Shown here: positions 44,929 through 53,314 of the stretch, one piece after another
Layout: each line of letters begins with the position of its first letter
Numbering within the stretch: position 1 is the stretch's first letter
Source of the DNA: Tieghemiomyces parasiticus
Taxonomy: Eukaryota > Kickxellomycota > Dimargaritomycetes > Dimargaritales > Dimargaritaceae
Assembly: GCA_027575765.1 (NCBI GenBank)
Contig: JANBPT010000195.1
Span: 1-57,994 of the forward strand
DNA: 57,994 nt
Direction of reading: 5' to 3'
The notes under the pieces: generated by a model
The model's database searches: none
What the model was told of the DNA's origin: nothing
Seen by the model: only the letters and a program-made list of their open reading frames with translations
Made by a program: the position numbers and the translations under genes

Positions 44929-45826
44929 CTACTCCGAGTCATCCGGATCGGGACCGAATTGACGGTAGTCGATACGGTTTCCCCGGGTAGTACGCCGGCC
45001 ACGGCCGCCGGACTCCGGGATGATGTTACTCTTGTCCATGACCGACAGGTCTTCTTCAACCTCGCTGCCGGATACCTCCGAAACATCGTCATCCTCATCG
45101 CGGGACTTGGACGCCTTCTTGGCCTTCTTCAGGTTCTTCTCGGGCCTACGGGATGATGAGGAAGAAGGCCTCTTTGCCTCGCGGCCAGATTTGGAGGAGT
45201 GCTTGGACGACGACGAAGTCTTCTTGCGGCGGGGTGGGGAATCATCCTCCGACCCAAAGTCGTCTTCGTCGTCCTCTACAGACCGGGGTTATCAGGCGGG
45301 GAGGCAAACAAGAAAGGTTAATGGGATGTGGTGCGTAGAAATACAGGCGAGATGCACTGTGCCCTGAGCCTAACCGATATGGGGATCAGAATGTAATCCA
45401 GAGTCTTACCCCACTAAGTTGACCCGTGCATACCCCACACTTACCTTCCAGCGTCAGCTCGGCCTCTTCCTCATCCTCCTCGTCGCTGTTGACTAAAAAC
45501 CCGTCGTCCAGGTCATACTCGTCCTCGTTCACACGGTGGCCCGGCCGACTACGGGGGGCTGGCGGGGGAGGCGGTGCCCGCTTCATGCTTGCTGACGGCG
45601 ACTTCGTGGGCTTGTTCCTCTTGAGAGGCGGGGGCGACACGTCGCGTCGGGTCTGCTTCTTGGCCGACGTGGGCGACGACCGGTGACCGCTGCTGCTGGA
45701 GGAAGGTTTTCCCTTCGGAGGCGTCGGTTTGGACTGCTTGGCCGAGGTACGGGTGGGTGCTTCGTCGCCGTCGGTCTCCGCGCGGCGTTTGGCCGCTAGG
45801 GCCAGGAGCTTGCTCTTGCGGTCCAT
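44929..45826 (-). CDS. Acidic, Ser-rich nuclear protein with C-terminal CHZ-like histone chaperone motif
   Basis: This gene has two exons, 45445-45826 and 44929-45275, and encodes 242 aa. The intron of 169 nt (GTAAGT to GTAG) joins in phase 1. The start is MDRKSKLLALAAKRRA. Then come a basic Ser/Pro/Lys-rich part, an acidic patch (NEDEYDLDDGFLVNSDEEDE), a Lys/Ser-rich part with several NLS-like clusters and a second acidic patch. The C terminus reads SNIIPESGGRGRRTTRGNRI, then DYRQF and acidic residues. That matches the CHZ motif pattern NII(x)GRRTRGxxIDY used by Chz1 and HIRIP3 to hold H2A.Z-H2B dimers. The protein is probably a nuclear histone chaperone or chromatin factor. The motif match is good; the rest is low complexity, so the overall identity is moderate. 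It shares a divergent promoter region with the UBAP1-like gene. Confidence 0.65.
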
Positions 45827-46998
45827 ATTTAAAGGTACAGTTACTGGAGAGCCGGTGGTGCGAGATCCGCAACGGTGGAAGCGGACGGGATTAGGGCGAT
45901 GTAAAGGCTGGATGCGGTACGGTATGCAAAGTCAAGGGGAAGGCAGCGTTAAAAAAAAGCGGATGGGCAGCCGGCGACGGTGCGCGTGTCGGCGAGGGGC
46001 GGGTCTTTAGCACCACGCGAAAGACTGGGGGAGGAGGAGGGGGCCGGCATAGGCGGGTGAGCGTGAGTTTGGTAGCGCGGCCCCTTCACAGGAGCCTGCG
46101 GTGAAGACGAGGTGCAGGAAAATGGCTGACCTCCAGTGTGGCAGACAGGGGCGAAGGGAACCCACAGCGTTACCTGGCTCAGGCGGCCGGGGGCGATGGG
46201 ATGGGCTGCGACCGTCGTGAGGTGCGGAAATACTGGGGTCTCTGGTGGCGTTGCTTACGCCCGGCTGCTGAGCACAAGGAGGCCTGGGGTTATACGCCCT
46301 CAACATAGCGGATCTGTGAGCACCCAGGCTAGACACGTTATTGTCGAGGGGTCGAGGACAATAGCTGGTTAAGCCCCGCGAGCAGTAAACGAAAGGCAGA
46401 GTCGGCCGCACCAGACCCAACCATCCCTTACCTATGGGAGGTACGTGCCAAGGCCTCCCCCAATCTGGTCTACCTGTGAAGGAGGATGCAGCAGTTACCA
46501 AACGCTCTTTAGCTGCTGCTGCAGACCATCCCAACCCAAGGCCTCGCGGAGAGGGCGGAGGCCAGCAGGGCCAGTTAAGGCAGGCCAGGGAACGGGTGTG
46601 GGGCCAGTGCCAATGCCAAGGAGGCCTGCGATGGTGGCTGCGGGTAGCGTTCGGCGGGGGTGGTGGGGCTTGGTAAGGATAAGGAGACGGCGAGGCGCAG
46701 GCCTACGCACCGCCGAGTACGGACCATCTTGGCACCACTGCGCAACCACCCCCTCTCTGTGTGCCCCGTCCCTCGATTGGAAAGTCAGAAACATGCCTTC
46801 GCTTGGCAGCTCCCTCGGCCCGTCGGCATCACACAGTGGGCATCGTATGCTACTTTATTCCCAGCCTCGCCGCCCCTACCTTACCTGCATTCCACCGACT
46901 CTCTGTTTGACCACCCCGCCTTGTCCTTACACACAATTTACCTCTCCACCCATCCTTCATCCCTCTCCCCTGTCTCCTCTCACCACGCCCCCGACACA
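45827..46998. other. Divergent promoter region between the CHZ-like and UBAP1-like genes
   Basis: 1.17 kb between opposite start codons. No gene supported. The + strand is GA-rich next to the CHZ-like gene and becomes strongly pyrimidine-rich at 46850-46998 before the UBAP1-like start. A 175-codon - strand frame (46007-46534) is Pro/Arg/Ser-rich without any domain and looks compositional. Confidence 0.5.
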
Positions 46999-48702
46999 AT
47001 GCGGTCCAGTCCGCAGATAGCCAGCATCTACCAGCCCATCGCCGACGTACCCTTCGGGGCGCAGCTGGGCTTCAAGCTGCCCTCCCCCGTGTCCCTTCCT
47101 TTCGACTACATCATGGTCACCGACTCGGTCTCGGCCATTCCCAAGTACGACTTCACTCTCGAGCGGAAGATACTCGCCGAGTCCGAGGAGCGCGCTAAGG
47201 CCGAGAAGCTGCAGGCCCAGACCACTGCCGCCGCCCACAACCGCATGTCGTTAACCTTTGCCCACGGCTCTACACCACCACTACCAGCGACAACTATGAC
47301 GGCCGCCGCTGGTAAGGCCCCCGCGATCGAAGGGATGGCAAGCACGAGGCCAGGCTCAACGAACCATTCGCCGGCCAATCTAGGCGTCGTCTCGCCACCT
47401 GCCGCGGATTCGCCGACGGGCGCGCCAGCACATTATCGACCCCATACGACAGGACCATCATCGCACTACGGTGCAGCTTCCGCTGTTGCTGTCGGGCCGT
47501 CGTTATCGGCAAATCATCATGCGTCATCTCCGTCGCAAGCTGCCACGCCCCCGTCCACCCATTATTCCAGCCCCGTGGTACAACCCGCCACCTCAGCGCA
47601 GAGCCCGCAGCCGAGTCATTCGGCATACCAATCACCTAATCCGCCACCTCCGCAACAGCCGCAACCACAACCGCATCAGCAGTACCACCAGCATCAACCA
47701 CCATACCAGGCGGGACACCCTTATTCAGGCCCATCAACCACCCACGGCCCTCCTCCGCCGCCGGGCCCGGCCAATCAGTCTATCTACATGACGTCCAAGC
47801 CAGGCTTCTCCACGTCCTCATCGGCAACGGCTGCTGCGTATCCACCCTCTTCCTACCCTGGCACCGCCTCGCATACCTTCACTCCGCCCCCTGTGTCCAC
47901 AGCCGCCAGCCCACCGGCCCTGCCCACCAAACCCGCGTCCATGTCCGGGTACTACAATCACCACCAGCAACCGCAGCCAGGCCATACCATTAGCCCGGAA
48001 CGTCCGGCCCTATCTGGCCGGCCTCCCATCCCCGGTTCCGCGGGCCCATCCCATCCGGTGCCCCCGCCCGTTCCTCCGCGCAATCCCCACCAACACTTGA
48101 CCCCACCCACCCACCAGAACCACTCGCAGCCTCCACACCGGCCAACTACACAGCAAACCAGCTACGCCTCGCCACCCCCGCCCGTCCCACCCAAGACGTT
48201 TGAGCTCAGCGACTACGACTACATCCAATCGGCCCACGTCAATACTCTACTGCCACCCCCGCGCCCATCGACGCAGTCGCCCAATAGCAGCTCGTCGGGG
48301 CCATACCCAGGCGCATACTCGCCACCTGCTGGTAACCCTAGCGGTGGGGTGTACCCGCCCCCTAGTTCCTCATCCGGGTACCCCGCTGCGAGCGGGTACG
48401 GGTACCCATCCTACGGAGCTGGTAGCAGCGTCGGGGTGGCGGGACTTGCCAACTCTTCCTCGGTTTACCCGCCGACCTCCGGCCCCTATACCAATTCGTC
48501 GATGCCCGATCCTTCGAGCTATGCCAGTCACCACCAGCACCGACCTACGTCGATGTATCACGAAGAAGACGACCCCAATACTGTCGAACAGGTTCGCGAC
48601 CTCATGGCTATGGGCTTCTCACGCAACCAAGCCGTCCACGCCCTTGAGGCGTTCGATTACGACCTAACCAAGGCCACCAATTATTTACTCGACCAGTCTT
48701 AA
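46999..48702 (+). CDS. UBAP1-like ESCRT-I subunit (UMA-like N terminus, C-terminal UBA)
   Basis: This single-exon gene encodes 567 aa from the ATG at 46999; the frame is open upstream but there it is promoter-like. Residues about 15-34 (DVPFGAQLGFKLPSPVSLPF) and 49-61 (KYDFTLERKILAE) match in order and spacing the N terminus of animal UBAP1. There DVPFxxxxxFKxPxxVxLP is followed by YDFxLExK, the region by which UBAP1 joins ESCRT-I. Residues 529-567 (VEQVRDLMAMGFSRNQAVHA to the end) are a canonical UBA domain with the MGF loop, expected to bind ubiquitin. The middle 400 residues are a Pro/Ser/His/Gln-rich disordered linker with PxxP and PPPP runs. It should help sort ubiquitylated membrane cargo into multivesicular bodies. 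A polyadenylation signal follows at 48758. The domain order is seen; the ESCRT-I role is inferred. Confidence 0.75.
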   Translation: MRSSPQIASIYQPIADVPFGAQLGFKLPSPVSLPFDYIMVTDSVSAIPKYDFTLERKILAESEERAKAEKLQAQTTAAAHNRMSLTFAHGSTPPLPATTMTAAAGKAPAIEGMASTRPGSTNHSPANLGVVSPPAADSPTGAPAHYRPHTTGPSSHYGAASAVAVGPSLSANHHASSPSQAATPPSTHYSSPVVQPATSAQSPQPSHSAYQSPNPPPPQQPQPQPHQQYHQHQPPYQAGHPYSGPSTTHGPPPPPGPANQSIYMTSKPGFSTSSSATAAAYPPSSYPGTASHTFTPPPVSTAASPPALPTKPASMSGYYNHHQQPQPGHTISPERPALSGRPPIPGSAGPSHPVPPPVPPRNPHQHLTPPTHQNHSQPPHRPTTQQTSYASPPPPVPPKTFELSDYDYIQSAHVNTLLPPPRPSTQSPNSSSSGPYPGAYSPPAGNPSGGVYPPPSSSSGYPAASGYGYPSYGAGSSVGVAGLANSSSVYPPTSGPYTNSSMPDPSSYASHHQHRPTSMYHEEDDPNTVEQVRDLMAMGFSRNQAVHALEAFDYDLTKATNYLLDQS

Positions 48703-49005
48703 ATCTGCGTAGGTACTCGCAATTGGTTATCCTTGATTGGTTATGTGATTTACTATCAATAAAAGACTAGTAAAGTAATTCAGGGGCTCAAGCGTGACGT
48801 GGACAGCCATGAGCCATTCCGGGGGGCGGTGGCAGTGGTGGCAGAACAGGGCTAGGTGCCCGCCTAGCCCATAGGTTACCCTCCCCCCCCTCTACGCCCA
48901 CCTGCGGCCATCGCGAATGGGCACATGAGCACGTCGTCCTACGCTGATCATTTTACTATCACGCATTTTCCGCCTGCCGTCCAACCGCAATAGACGCCAC
49001 TTGTC
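48703..49005. other. Spacer between the UBAP1-like and SerRS genes
   Basis: 303-nt tandem spacer holding the AATAAA of the upstream gene and a short C-run (about 48882-48892). Nothing else is recognisable. Confidence 0.5.
48758..48763 (+). terminator. Polyadenylation signal AATAAA
   Basis: Canonical hexamer 56 nt after the stop codon of the UBAP1-like gene, followed by an AT-rich stretch. Confidence 0.6.
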
Positions 49006-50965
49006 ATGTCGTTCCTCGGCCGTCGGTTGCCATTGCGGCCTCTGGCCCGATCCAAGGCCCACCAAGGCCGCCTAGTCCACCCGATCGCCCTACCAACTTG
49101 CCGTTGGTTGACTACCACCACCTCAACCGATCTGTCGAAACCGTCGACTCCGACGGAATCGTCCGCCCTAGGACTTAAACCGCGCTTCGACTTGGCCGCC
49201 CTGTGCGCGCGAGCGGACGAGGTGGCTCGTAACGCCCGCGACCGCAACTTTCCGCATGTCAACATCCCACGTATCGTTGACCTTCACACGCGCAGTAACG
49301 CCCTGCTTAAAGAGCTGAACGACCAGCGCCAACTACGTAACCAGTTGGGCCGTGAGACGGGCGGCCTGAATCGGGACCTGAAAAAGGCCCTGACCGCCCA
49401 GAAGCAAGGCATTCCAAGCGAAGCGAAAGACGGTGGGGAGGTGAAGAACCTAGAGACCCGAATCGAAGCGGCGGTGAACCGAGCCCGTGAGGTCCGCGAG
49501 CGATGTGCTAAGCTGGAGACGGAGTATGACACGCTCCACACCCAGTTGGTCGACGAGGCTTCTAAAGTGCCCAACGCCACACATCCCACCACACCTATCG
49601 GCGACGAAAGCCAGGCCCGGATAATGCGTACGGTCGGTACGCCCCTCACCGAGTTATCCGCTACCACCGTATCACCAGCGACCCCTCTGCCGTCATTGCG
49701 CGACCATGTCACTCTTTGCCAAACGCTCGGCCTGGCGGACTTCCAGGCGGGCGCCACTACGACCGGCACCAGTTTCTACTACCTCACCGGCGCGGGAGCC
49801 CTCCTCGAGCTTGCCCTCGTCCAATACGCCATTCAGAAAGCCGTTGCCCGCGGATACCTCCCAGTCCTGGCCCCGGACATCGTCCGCTCCGAGATTGTCA
49901 ATGGATGTGGATTCCGGCCGCGTGACGGCGAGGCCAGCCAGACCTACTACGTGTCAACAACGGACACCTCTCAGGTTGGGGACTCGTCGACCACAGTAAA
50001 CTCTGCGGGTGCGACGACACCGCAGGCTCACCCGGCGCTGTGTCTCGCAGCGACGGCCGAAATTCCGTTGGCTGGGATGTTGGTTAATCGCCGGTTGCCA
50101 CCTGGGGAAATTCCAAAGAAGATGGTGGCATTTGGCCACTGTTTTAGGGCCGAGGCGGGCGCCCGCGGAGCCGAAACGAGGGGGCTGTACCGCGTGCATC
50201 AGTTTAGTAAGGTCGAGCTGTTTGCTGTAGCAGAACCGACCGAGAGCGATCGGATGCTGGAAGAAATTGTGGGGTTACAGGAGGAGATTATCAAGGATCT
50301 GGGGCTGTGTTATCGGTAAGTCGGGTAACGCTAAGGTCCGATGGTTGGCCTAGAATTTTGCGTATGATATATTGTCTGTAGAGGCCCTGCGAAGGCGTAT
50401 TACTGACGCAGACACCTGTCTTATGCCACCACCACCATCTTTCCCCCTCTCCCCTAATCCAGGGTACTCGATATGCCCACTCACGAATTGGGCGCCAGTG
50501 CCTACAAGAAGTACGACATTGAAGCGTGGATGCCCGGTCGCAAGTCCTGGGGCGAGGTGAGTATAGTTGGTTATTAACCCGAGGACTACGCTTTCTGTCA
50601 CCGTTCTTTTATCGGACTAGCAGCTAACGCAGGTGCGATACCGATCATCACCACCGCCTTAACCCCCTCTATCGTTTTCCCGTACATTTTCCTGCCAGGT
50701 CTCGAGTGCCTCCAACTGTACCGACTACCAGGCCCGTCGGCTCAACATCCGGTACACCACTAAGGGCAAGTCGGACGACGGTAAAGCCCTAGGGTTTGCG
50801 CACACTCTGAACGGCACGGCCTGCGCGGTCCCGCGACTCATTATTGCGATTCTGGAGACCTTCCAAACACCCGAAGGGGAGGTAGTTGTGCCTGAGCCAC
50901 TACGGCCCTGGATGGGTGGTTTAGCCCGTATTCGCTCCGACACGGTAACCGAATTGAAGGCGTAG
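49006..50965 (+). CDS. DIA4: Mitochondrial seryl-tRNA synthetase
   Basis: This gene has three exons, 49006-50315, 50463-50556 and 50699-50965, and encodes 556 aa. The introns of 147 and 142 nt have GTAAGT and GTGAGT donors. The enzyme attaches serine to tRNA-Ser. The N terminus [20 protein letters not shown] is Arg-rich and lacks acidic residues, a matrix-targeting signal. The tRNA-binding helical arm follows ([20 protein letters not shown], then [13 protein letters not shown]). Class II motif 2 is [20 protein letters not shown] (from residue 376) and motif 3 is [19 protein letters not shown] in exon 3. [17 protein letters not shown] and [18 protein letters not shown] are standard SerRS active-site segments. 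The bacterial-type arm and presequence point to the organellar rather than the cytosolic enzyme. Two AATAAA signals follow at 51025 and 51029. Confidence 0.95.
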
Positions 50966-51024
50966 GTTAATACTTAAATCACCGACGCAAATCTGGATGC
51001 CGCACACGTACCCGCGCTTATTCC

Positions 51025-51034
51025 AATAAATAAA
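51025..51034 (+). terminator. Overlapping polyadenylation signals
   Basis: AATAAATAAA contains two overlapping AATAAA hexamers 60 nt after the SerRS stop codon, followed by ATTTT and a T-tract. Confidence 0.6.
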
Positions 51035-51621
51035 TATTTTCAGTACATTCTTTTTTTTTTAGTTACATCACTTAGACAGCCCAATAATGCGGAAACCAAC
51101 AATGCCACTCACCATCTTGAAGAAACGTGGTGTATCCTGCAATATTCATTGGAACGAATCACGTGATGATAGAAGTATTCGGTTAGCTGCCAAAGAAATT
51201 TTGCCCACACTGGGAAGCCACCGCCTTTTTTTTCCCTTGATTCTCCCATTTTTCACCCGCCCTATGCTGTGGACGGTTTTCCCATCCCGCTCGACGGGGC
51301 CTAAGGTAGGCCGCACTAATCAGCTCTAAAAGTACCCCCAAAGGCGGAGCTGACAATGTGGAGGGTTCGAGGCGAGGAATTCAGGGTGGAGAGTAGCCGT
51401 TGTCCACTGCAAAAAAATCTCCAACGGGGCCAGCAGCTACACCTCCCCCCTCCCCATTGCCAGTGCTGGCACTAATGCCCCGACAAAAGCCCAACAACAC
51501 CGGCAGGTGTAGGGCGGGGCAAAATTATACGAAAGCGCCTCGCAACGCCCAGGGCACAACCGACCAACCAACAGATCTGAATCTCCCGCCCGTGCCAACG
51601 GTAGGCCTAGCCTTTTACCCT

Positions 51622-51631
51622 CACCCTAACC
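51622..51631 (+). promoter_or_regulatory. Telobox-like element in the uL13 promoter
   Basis: CACCCTAACC lies 115 nt upstream of the uL13 ATG. Telomere-repeat-like words (AACCCTAA type) are known in ribosomal-protein promoters of several eukaryotes, including fungi. One copy only, so the assignment is tentative. Confidence 0.35.
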
Positions 51632-51745
51632 GACCCGATCTTGAAATCCTCCTCTTCCCTCCTTCCGAAATCTAGTACTTGGGTCTTCTTGTCTCTGTAC
51701 TCGTTCATCCCCCTCTCTCCTACCCCACACGATCAAGACTATAAA

Positions 51746-52666
51746 ATGTCGACTTTCGAGAAGGTGAGTCGACACGATCAGCTCCCCCCTCCACCGCTTC
51801 TTCATCTACGCCCCCCGCGGCCCCTAAACGGGGCGGGTTTCGTGCTGGATTCTCTCCACCTCTCGGATCCGGCCGCTAGATCCGATTGCGACGGCCGCGA
51901 TCTAGATTGATTCACTTGCAGGGATCTCGCTGGGCTGAGTGGGTCCAAGTCAGTTTCCCCTGATGCCATTACGCTTCCCGAGGTTCCTCGGTGTGGTCAA
52001 TACCGAACCCCCCAGCTCACCATGCCCAATATCCCTCTCACTCTCACTCTCCCACTCCACTCTCCCAAACACCAGGTTATCATCATCGACGGCAAGGGTC
52101 ACCTCGTTGGTCGCCTGGCCTCGACCGTGGCCAAGATGGCTCTCAGCGGCCAGCGTGTCGTGGTTGTGCGTTGCGAGGAGCTGAACATTTCGGGCCCGCA
52201 CATGCGCAACAAGCTGCGCCTGCAGACCTTCATGAAGAAGCGCTGCCTGGTGAACCCCAAGAAGGGTCCCTTCCACCACCGCGCCCCGTCTCGCATCTTT
52301 TACCGTGCCGTCCGTGGTATGGTCCCCCACCGCACCACCCGTGGCAAGAACGCCATGGCCAGCATCAAGGTCTTTGAGGGCATCCCCGCCCCCTACGACA
52401 CCATGAAGCGCATGGTCGTCCCCCAGGCCCTCCGCGTCCTTCGTCTGGGCCCTGGCCGCAAGTTCACCCACGTTGGTAAGCTGGCCTCCGAGCTCGGCTG
52501 GAACCAGACCGACATTCTGCGCCAGGTCGAGGCTGAGCGTATCTCCGGCAGCGCCGAGCGTTACGAGGAGCGCAAGACCAAGGCCGATGCCCGCGCCAAG
52601 GTCATCAAGGAGAACGCCAGCAAGGTGTCTGAGATTGACCAGCAGCTCAAGACCCTGGGCTACTAA
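51746..52666 (+). CDS. RPL16: Cytosolic large-subunit ribosomal protein uL13 (L13a/L16)
   Basis: This gene has two exons, 51746-51763 and 52076-52666, and encodes 202 aa, the family's usual length. Exon 1 codes only for MSTFEK; the 312-nt intron (GTGAGT to CCAG) sits right after the start region, as is common in fungal ribosomal protein genes. Exon 2 begins VIIIDGKGHLVGRLAS, the uL13 fold start. It carries RVVVVRCEELNISG, KGPFHHRAPSRIFYRAVRGM and PHRTTRGKNAM, then ALRVLRLGPGRKFTHVGKLA and a Lys/Glu-rich C-terminal helix. Codon use is extremely biased towards C-ending codons, consistent with very high expression. Without the spliced first exon, a naive model would start at an out-of-family Met (52022) inside the intron. 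The intron has two small inverted repeats but no convincing snoRNA. Confidence 0.98.
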
Positions 52667-53314
52667 ATTGTGTGTCGAGGGCGGTTAAATGTCGAGGTCT
52701 TCCGCTGGGTTTGTTGCTCGCTGTTCCGTAGCCCGCGGTGGCCCCCGGTTCTGCCTTTACTCTTAAATATGTTTCCCAATACACAACCGGGTGCTCGCCT
52801 CGGCGGGTGCCCTTCTTTCCCCTAGTCGTCCTGTCACGTTGCAAAGGAAAAAACAACAACAAAGAAGAGCTGACCCCGTACGTGCCAAATTTTGCTCTCT
52901 TGGTGGGTCGCGGTTGAACAGGCGACTCTACCTCCCCCCCCTGTGGTGTGAGTAAAGTAGAACCTGCCCCACTCTCTTAACGTTTTAACCTGTGCATCTG
53001 ACATGGGTAAAGGACTGACCATCGGTCACCGTATAATGGGTGGCCACAGTCGAAGCCAGCTAGAATAAAATTTACATCCACCCAGACGAGTTAACTTGCG
53101 AATGATGGGCACCCGGAAACAATCCAACACTATGCAGTAAGTAAGGGTCCGTGGTTGGTAAGGAATCTCCATGGGTTGGTTTAACCGGCCTGTAAGTTTT
53201 ATGAAGCTTAACACTATTGTCAGATAATGCGCCGGGTAATGAACATAAGAGTAGTCTAATCGTGGAATCCACGGAGATGCCAAAATGAAAAAAAACAACA
53301 ACCAACCACCCAAC
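52667..53314. other. Convergent spacer between uL13 and the Rrn6-like gene
   Basis: 648 nt between two 3' ends. No gene supported. It contains an A-rich run near 52847-52863 and another at 53288-53300 just past the Rrn6-like stop. A short CCTCCCCCCC tract lies at 52931-52940. Confidence 0.5.

Larger units (their letters stand above)
50966..51745. other. SerRS 3' region and uL13 promoter
   Basis: 780 nt. Overlapping polyadenylation hexamers lie at 51025-51034 and a T-run at about 51050-51059. The uL13 promoter half has C-rich blocks and a CACCCTAACC element at 51622-51631, then a CT-rich initiator region at about 51640-51725. No gene supported. Confidence 0.5.

Noticed and set aside
46007..46534. 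175-codon - strand frame in the CHZ/UBAP1 divergent promoter
   Set aside because: Pro/Ser/Arg-rich composition only, no domain, and it overlaps the CHZ-like gene's promoter.
51764..52075. Possible snoRNA inside the uL13 intron (uL13 introns host snoRNAs in mammals)
   Set aside because: TGATG and CTGA words occur, but the C/D boxes are not in the right order and no terminal stem fits. The small hairpins CCGAGG/CCTCGG and CTAGATC/GATCTAG are too short to call.
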